A DNA stretch of 5,709 bases from Pseudomonadota bacterium (lineage in GTDB: Bacteria > Pseudomonadota > Gammaproteobacteria > Xanthomonadales > Xanthomonadaceae): NCBI GenBank assembly GCA_023430045.1, contig JAEZCF010000109.1, forward strand, positions 1 to 5,709, in the 5' to 3' direction. Under the pieces are notes generated by a model, which saw nothing but the letters and a program-made list of their open reading frames with translations, did no database searches and was not told the origin of the DNA. Below are positions 1-4,736 of the stretch, in pieces. Position numbers and translations under genes: made by a program. Numbering within the stretch: the first letter of the stretch is position 1; the number at the start of each line of letters is the position of its first letter.

Positions 1-87
1 ACGGGTACGGCCGATGCCGTAAATGCTTTGCAACCCGACCCAGACGTGCTTCTGGGCTGGCAGGTTGACGCCTGCAATACGCGCCAT
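1..87 (-). CDS. rpsM: 30S ribosomal protein S13, 5' end only (N-terminal 29 residues)
   Basis: S13 sits in the head of the small subunit, touches the P-site tRNA and forms bridges to the large subunit. Only the first 29 codons are present; the gene runs off the low-coordinate edge of the window. The visible protein starts MARIAGVNLP and contains IYGIGRTR at residues 22-29, the hallmark start of bacterial S13. The ATG at 87-85 is preceded by GGAGAA (100-95) with a 7-nt spacer, which supports this start. It lies 358 bp after secY on the same strand, as expected for the first gene of the alpha operon (rpsM-rpsK-rpsD-rpoA-rplQ), although the following genes are outside the window. The identity is certain from motif and context; nothing can be said about the C-terminal part. 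Confidence 0.96.
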   Translation of the reverse strand, partial: MARIAGVNLPAQKHVWVGLQSIYGIGRTR

Positions 88-171
88 GACGCGGTTCTCC
101 AGCTGAGTGATGGCCGACAGCGCACCACGGGCGCGCCAATCCGGCAGGATGGATCAAAAAGTGAACTAGCG

Positions 172-200
172 ATACTAACAAGGTTCCGGTTTACTTGGAA
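172..200 (-). promoter_or_regulatory. Weaker candidate promoter close to rpsM
   Basis: On the minus strand TTCCAA (200-195) and TAGTAT (177-172) are 17 bases apart, and TG at 180-179 makes an extended -10 (TGTTAGTAT). The -10 fits 4 of 6 positions but the -35 only 3 of 6. It falls in the most AT-rich part of the gap and would give a short leader of roughly 78 nt. It is an alternative or addition to the promoter at 459-431. Confidence 0.25.
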
Positions 201-205
201 GCCCG

Positions 206-222
206 TGAAACCATAGGTTTCA
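206..222 (-). other. Perfect 7-bp inverted repeat with 3-nt centre
   Basis: TGAAACC (222-216) and GGTTTCA (212-206) flank TAT. As RNA this is a compact hairpin; as DNA a 17-bp dyad that could also be a protein site. A GGTT at 228-225 could alternatively pair with AACC at 219-216, though that 4-bp option is weaker. Confidence 0.45.
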
Positions 223-230
223 TGAACCCG

Positions 231-251
231 GCCTGGGGAGTGTGCCCAGGC
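231..251 (-). other. Hairpin in the secY-rpsM leader
   Basis: GCCTGGG (251-245) and CCCAGGC (237-231) form a perfect 7-bp stem around CACACTC. It directly follows the self-complementary 12-mer TCCGGCGCCGGA at 263-252, so the two can stack or compete. No T run follows. Confidence 0.5.
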
Positions 252-310
252 TCCGGCGCCGGATCGGGTTGGTCGCGGTCGGCATCCCCTGGGGAATGTC
301 GCCGTGGCCG

Positions 311-331
311 CCCGCGCTACTCCTGCGCGGG
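311..331 (-). other. Hairpin in the secY-rpsM leader
   Basis: In the transcript CCCGCGC (331-325) pairs perfectly with GCGCGGG (317-311) around the 7-nt loop AGGAGTA (324-318). The loop contains the SD-like sequence AGGAG, but no reading frame with a credible product follows it. No T run follows, so it is not an intrinsic terminator. Confidence 0.5.
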
Positions 332-430
332 ACCACCTGATCTCACCCCCACCCGGAACCGCTGCGGGGGCCGCCCTTCTTTGGATGGCCGGGTCCGCGA
401 AGCGGAGGACCATCACAGCAGGAAGACGAT

Positions 431-459
431 AGTGTAGCAGGCCAATCAGCCGCGGGCAA
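431..459 (-). promoter_or_regulatory. Candidate sigma70-type promoter overlapping the secY stop codon
   Basis: On the minus strand TTGCCC (459-454) and TACACT (436-431) are separated by exactly 17 bases. Each matches the sigma70 consensus hexamer at 4 of 6 positions, and TG at 439-438 gives an extended -10 (TGCTACACT). The -35 box lies in the last codons of secY and the -10 just after its TGA. Transcription would start near 424, giving a 5' leader of about 335 nt before rpsM. The spacing and extended -10 make it a fair prediction, but it is sequence-only. Confidence 0.45.
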
Positions 460-1813
460 AACCACCGCGGTTGCCGCCCTTCAGATTGGACTTCTTCAAC
501 AGGCTCTCGTACTGGTGCGACATCAGATGCGCCTGCACCTGGGCGATGAAATCCATCACCACCACCACCACGATCAGCAACGAGGTGCCACCAAAGTAGA
601 ACGACGCGTTCAGCTGCGTGCGCATCAGTTCCGGCAGCAGGCAGACAATCACCAGGTAGGCCGAGCCGGCAGCCGTCAGGCGGGTCAGCACGCCATCGAT
701 GTAATCGGCGGTGGCCTTGCCCGGTCGGATGCCCGGAATCAGCGCGCCCGACTTCTTGAGGTTGTCGGCGGTTTCCTGCGAATTGAATACCAGCGCGGTA
801 TAGAAGAACGCGAAACCGGTGATCAGCGCCGCGAACACGATCATGTGCAGCGGCTCACCCGGGCCCAGGGCGTTTGCGATCTTCTGCAGCCACTGGCCGA
901 AGGTGCTCTGGTTGGCCGCCTGGCCGGACCACATGGCCAGCGTGGCCGGGAACGCCAGCAGGCTGGAGGCGAAGATCGCCGGGATGACACCGGCCATGTT
1001 CAGCTTCAGCGGCAGGAACGAGGTCTGGTTCATGTACGCGTTGCGGCCACCCTGGCGGCGCGCGTAGTTCACCGTGATGCGGCGCTGGCCGCGCTCGACG
1101 AACACCACGAAGAAGGTGAAGGCCAGCACCACCAGCGCGATCAGCAGCAGCTGGATGAACTGGATGTTGCCGTCGCGGTAGGCGTCGAAGGTGTGGATGA
1201 CCGCACCCGGCAGCCCGGCCACGATGCCGGCGAAGATGATCAGCGAGACGCCGTTGCCGATGCCACGCTCGGTCACCTGCTCGCCGACCCACATCAGGAA
1301 CATGGTGCCCGCGGTCAGCGCGATCACCGCCGTGAGCACAAAGCCCATGCCCGGCGCGTAGACCACCGGCGAACCGCCCGGGGATACCTGGTTCTGCAGC
1401 GCCAGCGCGATGCTGCCGCCCTGCACCACCGCCAACAACACGGCGCCGATGCGCGAATACTGGGTGATCTTGCGACGACCGGACTCACCTTCCTTCTGCA
1501 GCGCCTTGAGCGCCGGGAAGATGTGCACGGCCAGCTGCATCACGATCGATGCCGAGATGTACGGCATGACGTTCAGCGCGAAAATCGAAAAACGGTGCAG
1601 GGCGCCGCCCGAGAACATGTTGAACATGTCCACGATGCCGCCGCCCTGCTGTTGCATCATTGCAAGCATGGCATCGGGATTGACGCCCGGCACCGGCACG
1701 TAGCAGCCGATGCGGTAGACGATCAAAGCCCCGACGACGAACAGCAGTCGCTGGCGAAGTTCGGTGAACTTCCCCATCCCGCCTGCCAGGTTACCGATGC
1801 CAGCTTGCGCCAT
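446..1813 (-). CDS. secY: Protein translocase subunit SecY
   Basis: SecY is the channel-forming inner-membrane subunit of the SecYEG translocon, which moves unfolded proteins across or into the membrane with SecA or the ribosome. The 455-residue product is slightly longer than the E. coli protein (443). Hydrophobic segments suit ten membrane helices: about 23-41, 76-97, 121-140, 154-176, 186-207, 217-239, 273-294, 321-343, 380-399 and 407-426. The plug region (about 64-75, FNMFSGGALHRF) follows helix 1. The fifth cytoplasmic loop carries GIRPG at 361-365, whose Arg363 corresponds to the Arg357 of E. coli needed for SecA function. The tail ends in a Gly/Arg-rich stretch (446-455). The ATG at 1813 lies 7 nt after the rplO stop; its SD (GGAG at 1827-1824, or AAGAG at 1822-1818) lies within or over the end of rplO, suggesting translational coupling. 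Five identical GTG codons encode Val415-419. Confidence 0.98.
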   Translation of the reverse strand: MAQAGIGNLAGGMGKFTELRQRLLFVVGALIVYRIGCYVPVPGVNPDAMLAMMQQQGGGIVDMFNMFSGGALHRFSIFALNVMPYISASIVMQLAVHIFPALKALQKEGESGRRKITQYSRIGAVLLAVVQGGSIALALQNQVSPGGSPVVYAPGMGFVLTAVIALTAGTMFLMWVGEQVTERGIGNGVSLIIFAGIVAGLPGAVIHTFDAYRDGNIQFIQLLLIALVVLAFTFFVVFVERGQRRITVNYARRQGGRNAYMNQTSFLPLKLNMAGVIPAIFASSLLAFPATLAMWSGQAANQSTFGQWLQKIANALGPGEPLHMIVFAALITGFAFFYTALVFNSQETADNLKKSGALIPGIRPGKATADYIDGVLTRLTAAGSAYLVIVCLLPELMRTQLNASFYFGGTSLLIVVVVVMDFIAQVQAHLMSHQYESLLKKSNLKGGNRGGFARG

Positions 1814-1820
1814 GATGCTC

Positions 1821-2264
1821 TTACTCCGTTACGCTGCCGCCGGCAGCTTCGATCGCAGCCTTGGCACCGGCCGTGGCGGCGATGCCCTTCAGGGTGAAGG
1901 CCTTGGTCAGCTCGCCCTTGACGACGATCTTTGCCTTCTTGGCGGTGCTCGGCACCAGCTTGGCGGCACGCAGGGCAGCGAAATCGATCTCGCCGGCCGG
2001 CAGCTTGTCCAGCTGGTACGACAGCACTTCAGCGGTGTCCTTGGCGATCGGCGAATGGAAGCCGATCTTCGGCAGACGACGCTGCATCGGGGTCTGGCCG
2101 CCTTCGAAGCCGGCCTTGATCTTGCCGCCACCCTTGCGGGCGAACGAACCCTTGTGGCCGCGGCCGCAGGTCTTGCCCAGGCCCGAGCCGATGCCACGGC
2201 CGACGCGGGTGCGCTCGGTGCGGGCGCCCGGTGCCGGGCTCAGTTCATTGAGACGCATGGTCAT
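1821..2264 (-). CDS. rplO: 50S ribosomal protein L15
   Basis: L15 is a large-subunit assembly protein with a long extended N-terminal arm that threads into 23S rRNA. The 147-residue product has the expected Gly/Lys/Arg-rich arm (residues 21-56, containing GRGIGSGLGK and GGGKIKAGFEGGQ), then the QTPMQRRLPKIGF segment at 57-69, and a compact C-terminal domain with KIVVKGELT and AGAKAAIEAAGG near residues 112-143. The first of two nearby Met codons (MTMRLNEL) is chosen because GAGGAG (2278-2273) sits 8 nt before it, against 14 nt for the second. This SD lies within the last codons of rpmD, whose stop is only 5 nt upstream, so the two are probably coupled. The length agrees with xanthomonad L15. 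A single Cys (residue 33) lies in the arm. I see no irregularity. Confidence 0.98.
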   Translation of the reverse strand: MTMRLNELSPAPGARTERTRVGRGIGSGLGKTCGRGHKGSFARKGGGKIKAGFEGGQTPMQRRLPKIGFHSPIAKDTAEVLSYQLDKLPAGEIDFAALRAAKLVPSTAKKAKIVVKGELTKAFTLKGIAATAGAKAAIEAAGGSVTE

Positions 2265-2269
2265 TTCGA

Positions 2270-2461
2270 TTACTCCTCAACCTTGACGAGGTAGTGGACC
2301 TTGTTGATCAGGCCGCGAACCTGCGGGCTGTCCTTCAGTTCACGCACATCGTTGAGCTTGTTCAGGCCCAGCGCACGCACCGACAGACGGTGACGGGCCT
2401 GGGAACCGCGCAGGCCGCGCACCAGGCGCACCTTGACAGTCTTGTTGGACTCATTAGCCAT
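2270..2461 (-). CDS. rpmD: 50S ribosomal protein L30
   Basis: L30 is a small peripheral large-subunit protein. The 63-residue product carries the usual pattern: a KTVKVRLVRG strand (7-16), then SQARHRLSVRALGL (20-33) and a C-terminal VRGLINKVHYLVKVEE (48-63). Length and position between rpsE and rplO are canonical. Its ATG (2461-2459) overlaps the end of rpsE by 8 nt, and a strong SD, GGAGGAA (2475-2469), lies inside the rpsE coding sequence with a 7-nt spacer. This points to coupled translation with S5. Some bacterial lineages lack L30; here it is intact. Confidence 0.97.
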   Translation of the reverse strand: MANESNKTVKVRLVRGLRGSQARHRLSVRALGLNKLNDVRELKDSPQVRGLINKVHYLVKVEE

Positions 2462-2996
2462 GGTTGAGTTCCTCCACCTTCTTGCCGCGCTTGGCCGCGA
2501 TGCGGGCCGGCGACTGCGTGGCAGCCAGGCCCTTCACGGTGGCGCGCACCAGGTTGATCGGGTTGCGCGAACCGGTGGCCTTGGCCAGCACGTTCTTCAC
2601 GCCAACAGCTTCCAGCACGGCGCGCATGGCACCGCCGGCGATCACGCCGGTACCTTCGGAGGCCGGCTGCATGAACACGCGTGCAGCGCCGTGACCATCC
2701 TTGACGGTGTGCCACAGGGTGCCGTTGTTCAGGTCGACGGTGACGAAGTTGCGACGCGCCTGCTCCATCGACTTCTGGATGGCGACCGGCACTTCACGCG
2801 CCTTGCCATAGCCGAAACCGACCTTGCCTTCGCCATCGCCGACCACGGTCAGGGCGGTGAAGGTGAACTGGCGACCGCCCTTGACGGTCTTGCTGACGCG
2901 GTTGACCGCGACCAGCTTTTCGATCATGCCGTCGTCGACTTTCTCTTCGCGGTTACGGTCGCGGTCGCGACCCCGCGGCTGACGTTCTTCTGCCAT
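2454..2996 (-). CDS. rpsE: 30S ribosomal protein S5
   Basis: S5 lies at the mRNA entry side of the small subunit and influences decoding fidelity and translocation. The 180-residue product has the N-terminal double-stranded-RNA-binding-like domain (about 25-88, with RVSKTVKGGRQFTFTALTVV and GKVGFGYGKAREVP) and the C-terminal domain (about 100-165, with VFMQPASEGTGVIAGGAMRA). The loop SKTVKGGR at 35-42, where spectinomycin resistance changes are known in E. coli, looks wild type. An Arg/Asp/Glu-rich tail of about 23 residues precedes the core, making it some 13 residues longer than E. coli S5 (167). The start is supported by AAGGAA (3007-3002) 5 nt upstream. It follows a 161-bp structured spacer after rplR, an unusual gap for this operon, and overlaps rpmD by 8 nt. 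Confidence 0.98.
   Translation of the reverse strand: MAEERQPRGRDRDRNREEKVDDGMIEKLVAVNRVSKTVKGGRQFTFTALTVVGDGEGKVGFGYGKAREVPVAIQKSMEQARRNFVTVDLNNGTLWHTVKDGHGAARVFMQPASEGTGVIAGGAMRAVLEAVGVKNVLAKATGSRNPINLVRATVKGLAATQSPARIAAKRGKKVEELNHG
2469..2475 (-). promoter_or_regulatory. Strong SD of rpmD inside the rpsE coding sequence
   Basis: GGAGGAA, nearly the full anti-SD complement, lies in the last codons of rpsE and ends 7 nt before the rpmD ATG. Ribosomes finishing S5 can restart on L30, whose start overlaps the rpsE stop by 8 nt. Confidence 0.8.
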
Positions 2997-3071
2997 TTTT
3001 ATTCCTTGGTTGTTGGGGTATGTACGGCTCGGGGCCGCTTATGGTTGTGGAGTACCGCGGTGATGCGATGG

Positions 3072-3090
3072 ACCGCTGCAGAAGAGCGGT
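3072..3090 (-). other. Hairpin 3 of the rplR-rpsE spacer
   Basis: ACCGCT (3090-3085) pairs with AGCGGT (3077-3072) around a 7-nt loop. It is the last of three hairpins in the spacer and lies about 75 nt before the rpsE start. There is no T run after it. Confidence 0.5.
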
Positions 3091-3091
3091 G

Positions 3092-3117
3092 TCGCCCGGC
3101 CACGCTCTGGCCGGCGA
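3092..3117 (-). other. Hairpin 2 of the rplR-rpsE spacer
   Basis: The transcript segment TCGCCGGCCA (3117-3108) pairs with TGGCCGGGCGA (3102-3092) to give ten base pairs with one bulged G, around the loop GAGCG. It is followed after one base by the next hairpin. Confidence 0.55.
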
Positions 3118-3122
3118 GCGGG

Positions 3123-3150
3123 CGGGACGGGATCCATGGACCCCGTCCCG
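3123..3150 (-). repeat. 28-base near-perfect palindrome after rplR (hairpin 1)
   Basis: CGGGACGGG at one end and CCCGTCCCG at the other flank a centre that is also complementary (TCCATGGA core). Thirteen of the fourteen opposing pairs are Watson-Crick, and the remaining one (3132/3141) becomes a G-U wobble in the minus-strand transcript. The RNA can therefore form a stem of about 12 pairs with a CAUG loop, starting only 7 nt after the rplR stop. No T run follows, so it is better read as an mRNA-stabilising, processing or protein-binding hairpin than as an intrinsic terminator. Confidence 0.65.
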
Positions 3151-3157
3151 AGATCCC

Positions 3158-3511
3158 TTAGAACTGCAGGCCGGCCTCGCGGGCGGCGTCAGCCAGGGCC
3201 TTGATGCGGCCATGGTAACGGTAGCCCGAACGGTCGAAGGCAACCTTCTCGATGCCGGCGGCCTTGGCGCGTTCGGCAACGATGCGACCCACCTTGGCGG
3301 CGGCGTCGGCGTTCTTGCCGTTCTTCAGGCCTTCCTTGACGTCGGCCTGGGTGGTGTTGGCGGCAGCCAGCACCTTGGAACCGTCGGCGGTGAAGACCTG
3401 GGCGTACAGGTGCTGACCGGTGCGCAGCACCGACAGACGAGCGACGCCGAGCACACGGATGTGGGCACGGGTGGACTTGGCGCGGCGCAGGCGGGCGATG
3501 TTCTTGTTCAT
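3158..3511 (-). CDS. rplR: 50S ribosomal protein L18
   Basis: L18 binds 5S rRNA together with L5 and helps place it in the central protuberance of the large subunit. The 117-residue product matches the family's usual length. It has the basic N-terminal tail (MNKNIARLRRAKSTRAHIR), the core strand LYAQVFTADGSKVLAAANT (35-53), and the conserved end FDRSGYRYHGRIKALADAAR (92-111) closing with EAGLQF. The ATG is preceded by GAGGA (3524-3520) with an 8-nt spacer. It follows rplF after 33 nt. Downstream the spacing changes: 161 bp of hairpin-rich sequence lies before rpsE, where E. coli has only a short gap. Confidence 0.98.
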   Translation of the reverse strand: MNKNIARLRRAKSTRAHIRVLGVARLSVLRTGQHLYAQVFTADGSKVLAAANTTQADVKEGLKNGKNADAAAKVGRIVAERAKAAGIEKVAFDRSGYRYHGRIKALADAAREAGLQF

Positions 3512-3544
3512 GATCTTTGTCCTCGAAAGCTGAAAACCTAAGAC

Positions 3545-4069
3545 TTAGGCCTTCTTGGCTTCCTTGCGAATGATGACTTCGTCGGAGTACTTCACGCCCT
3601 TGCCCTTGTACGGTTCCGGCTTGCGGAACGCACGGATCTTGGCAGCGACTTCACCGACCACCTGCTTGTCCGCGCCCTGGACCAGGATCTCGGTCTGGGT
3701 CGGGGTGGTGATGGTGATGCCTTCCGGCGCCACGAACAGCACGGGGTGGGAGAAGCCCAGCGACAGGTTCAGGTCCTTGCCCTGCATGGCGGCGCGGTAA
3801 CCCACACCGACCAGCTCCAGCTTGCGCTCGAAACCTTCCGAAACGCCCTTGACCATGTTGGCCAGGATCGCGCGGACGGTACCGGTCAGCGGCACGAGGG
3901 TCGCATCTTCGGTGCTCAGGGTGGCCACACCGTTTTCGACGGTGATGGAGATACCAGCCGGCTTGGCCAGCGACAGGGTGCCCTTCGGACCCTTGGCGGT
4001 GACGTTGTCGGACTGGACGTTCAGCTCAACCTTGCCCAGGTCGATCGGCTTCTTGGCTACACGGGACAT
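3545..4069 (-). CDS. rplF: 50S ribosomal protein L6
   Basis: L6 binds 23S rRNA near the sarcin-ricin loop at the factor-binding site and is needed for late large-subunit assembly. The 174-residue protein fits the family (E. coli 177). It has two repeated L6 folds, roughly residues 1-80 and 83-170. The conserved FERKLELVGVGYRA segment marks the join, and the L6 signature PEPYKGKGVKYSDE lies at 151-164, followed by a Lys-rich tail. The start MSRVAKKPI is typical. A very strong SD, AAAGGAG (4082-4076), sits 6 nt before the ATG in the 17-nt gap after rpsH. No irregularity is seen. Confidence 0.98.
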   Translation of the reverse strand: MSRVAKKPIDLGKVELNVQSDNVTAKGPKGTLSLAKPAGISITVENGVATLSTEDATLVPLTGTVRAILANMVKGVSEGFERKLELVGVGYRAAMQGKDLNLSLGFSHPVLFVAPEGITITTPTQTEILVQGADKQVVGEVAAKIRAFRKPEPYKGKGVKYSDEVIIRKEAKKA

Positions 4070-4086
4070 TGTCTACTCCTTTCGCC

Positions 4087-4485
4087 TTAGGCCACGAAGC
4101 ACAGGACTTCGCCGCCGACGCCCAGCTGGCGCGCCTGCGCATCGGTCATGATGCCCTTGGAGGTGGAAATGATGGAGATACCCAGGCCGTTCATGACCTT
4201 CGGCAGCTCGCTCTTGCCGCGGTACTGGCGCAGGCCCGAACGCGAGAAGCGCTTCAGGGTCGCGATGACCGGCTTGCCTTCGAAATACTTCAGCACGATT
4301 TCCAGTTCGGATTTGTTGTTCTCGAGCTGGGTAACGCGCAGGTCGGTGATGTAACCCTCGTCCTTCAGGACCTGGGCGATCGCAACCTTGATCTTGGACG
4401 ACGGCGCTTTCACCGTCTGCTTGCCCACCGCTGCCGCATTCTTGATGCGGACCAGCAGGTCGGCGATGGGATCAGTCATGCTCAT
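4087..4485 (-). CDS. rpsH: 30S ribosomal protein S8
   Basis: S8 is a primary 16S rRNA-binding protein of the central domain; in E. coli it also represses the spc operon by binding the mRNA around the rplE start. The 132-residue product has the N-terminal domain MTDPIADLLVRIKNA and the family signature GISIISTSKGIMTD (102-115) before GGEVLCFVA. The frame is open further upstream, but the ATG at 4485 is chosen: AAAGG (4498-4494) lies 8 nt ahead, upstream codons do not resemble S8, and MSMTDP matches xanthomonad S8. The second Met (4479) would be 14 nt from the SD. A 251-bp spacer with a terminator-like hairpin and a -10-like box precedes the gene, so it may be transcribed partly on its own. Confidence 0.97.
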   Translation of the reverse strand: MSMTDPIADLLVRIKNAAAVGKQTVKAPSSKIKVAIAQVLKDEGYITDLRVTQLENNKSELEIVLKYFEGKPVIATLKRFSRSGLRQYRGKSELPKVMNGLGISIISTSKGIMTDAQARQLGVGGEVLCFVA

Positions 4486-4531
4486 TATGAGTACCTTTGA
4501 GTGCACCGATATCCGCTTTCGCGAATTCTGT

Positions 4532-4546
4532 TGTTTCCTGGAAACA
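4532..4546 (-). other. 15-bp inverted repeat in the rpsH leader
   Basis: TGTTTCC (4546-4540) and GGAAACA (4538-4532) are perfect inverted repeats around one base. As RNA a 6-bp stem with a 3-nt loop can form about 47 nt before the rpsH ATG. A second CTGTTTC lies just upstream in the transcript (about 4566-4560) and could compete for the same GAAACA. As DNA it is an operator-like dyad. Confidence 0.4.
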
Positions 4547-4565
4547 GGCCAGGTCCCTTGAAACA

Positions 4566-4582
4566 GCGGGCCAGCGGCCCGC
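4566..4582 (-). other. GC-rich hairpin in the rpsH leader
   Basis: GCGGGCC (4582-4576) pairs perfectly with GGCCCGC (4572-4566) around the 3-nt loop GCT. No T run follows. Confidence 0.5.
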
Positions 4583-4586
4583 CCCA

Positions 4587-4604
4587 CCTCGCGTTTGCGC
4601 GAAG
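4587..4604 (-). other. Hairpin with CAAA loop in the rpsH leader
   Basis: CTTCGCG (4604-4598) pairs with CGCGAGG (4593-4587) around CAAA, seven pairs including one G-U. It would be the first structure after transcription started from the TATACT box at 4621-4616. Confidence 0.45.
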
Positions 4605-4615
4605 CAAGACGCGGG

Positions 4616-4621
4616 AGTATA
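4616..4621 (-). promoter_or_regulatory. TATACT -10-like box downstream of the mid-operon terminator
   Basis: TATACT matches the sigma70 -10 consensus at 5 of 6 positions and lies 5 nt after the T run of the terminator-like hairpin. A start near 4609 would give a leader of about 124 nt before rpsH. No good -35 hexamer exists at 15-19 nt spacing (that stretch is the terminator stem) and there is no TG extension, so the call is tentative. Confidence 0.35.
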
Positions 4622-4625
4622 CGCC

Positions 4626-4653
4626 AAAAGAGCCCGGCCTGCGCCGGGCTCTT
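4626..4653 (-). terminator. Intrinsic-terminator-like hairpin between rpsN and rpsH
   Basis: In the transcript AAGAGCCCGGC (4653-4643) pairs perfectly with GCCGGGCTCTT (4638-4628) around the loop GCAG. The hairpin is preceded by a run of A and followed by TT, giving TTTT counting the stem end, then GG. The stem is strong but the U tract is short, so partial rather than full termination is expected. Read on the opposite strand it is followed by a longer T-rich stretch (TTCTGATTTTT), but no plus-strand gene would use it. It lies inside an operon that should read through to rpsH. Confidence 0.65.
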
Positions 4654-4736
4654 CTGATTTTTCCGGAGGTGCGCTGAACTGCCCCTCCGCGGGCCCGCAC
4701 TCCCCGTTCAGGGAGCGCGGCCGCAGGCCGGCTGGA

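Larger units (their letters stand above)
88..445 (-). promoter_or_regulatory. Long structured secY-rpsM intergenic region (putative alpha operon leader)
   Basis: This 358-bp gap holds no convincing gene. Read in the transcribed (minus) direction it contains two promoter-like motifs (at 459-431 and 200-172) and a run of hairpins: 410-392 around a GCTTCG turn, CCCCC/GGGGG at 370-366 with 350-346, a 7-bp stem at 331-311, an imperfect one at 300-281, the 12-base palindrome TCCGGCGCCGGA at 263-252, 7-bp stems at 251-231 and 222-206, and a 7-pair stem including one G-U at 136-120. The stretch at about 150-222 is noticeably more AT-rich than the rest. None of the hairpins is followed by a run of T, so no intrinsic terminator after secY is seen and read-through into rpsM is likely. 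E. coli has a short gap here holding rpmJ and an S4-binding alpha leader; I could not match that pseudoknot. Confidence 0.6.
4486..4736 (-). promoter_or_regulatory. Expanded rpsN-rpsH spacer with terminator and leader-like structures
   Basis: This 251-bp gap has no convincing gene. In transcript order it holds CTCCC/GGGAG (4715-4711 with 4704-4700), the terminator-like hairpin (4653-4626), the TATACT box (4621-4616), hairpins at 4604-4587 and 4582-4566, the inverted repeat at 4546-4532 and the rpsH SD (4498-4494). The order terminator, promoter-like box, structured leader, SD is that of a boundary between two transcription units. Confidence 0.6.

Noticed and set aside
311..331. A REP-like (GTAG-type) repeat of the kind known in Stenotrophomonas, suggested by GTAG at 320-317 beside a hairpin
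   Set aside because: The GTAG overlaps the loop and start of the second stem arm instead of standing before a self-contained stem-loop, so it does not fit that repeat design. A genome-wide copy search would settle it.
1..413. A minus-strand frame open from ATG at 413-411 to the window edge (about 137 codons), through the leader and overlapping rpsM in another frame
   Set aside because: It has no SD ahead of its ATG, its product is rich in Arg, Ala and Pro as expected from GC-rich non-coding DNA, it resembles no family I know, and it runs through the rpsM start. Its length is notable, so conservation of the frame in relatives would reopen the question.
195..437. An 80-codon plus-strand frame in the secY-rpsM gap
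   Set aside because: No SD, no recognisable motif, low-complexity Arg/Gly/Pro composition, and opposite to all neighbouring genes.
515..1897. A 460-codon plus-strand frame including a run of histidines
   Set aside because: It lies exactly antisense to secY. The histidine run is the complement of five GTG codons (557-571) and the adjacent ATG in a SecY membrane helix. The composition is that of a GC-rich antisense shadow.
3123..3150. The 28-base palindrome as an intrinsic terminator after rplR
   Set aside because: The stem is strong but is followed by C/G-rich sequence with no T run.
4486..4587. A longer S8 starting at the upstream ATG at 4587
   Set aside because: The added residues do not match S8 proteins, and a good SD (4498-4494) is correctly spaced for the ATG at 4485.
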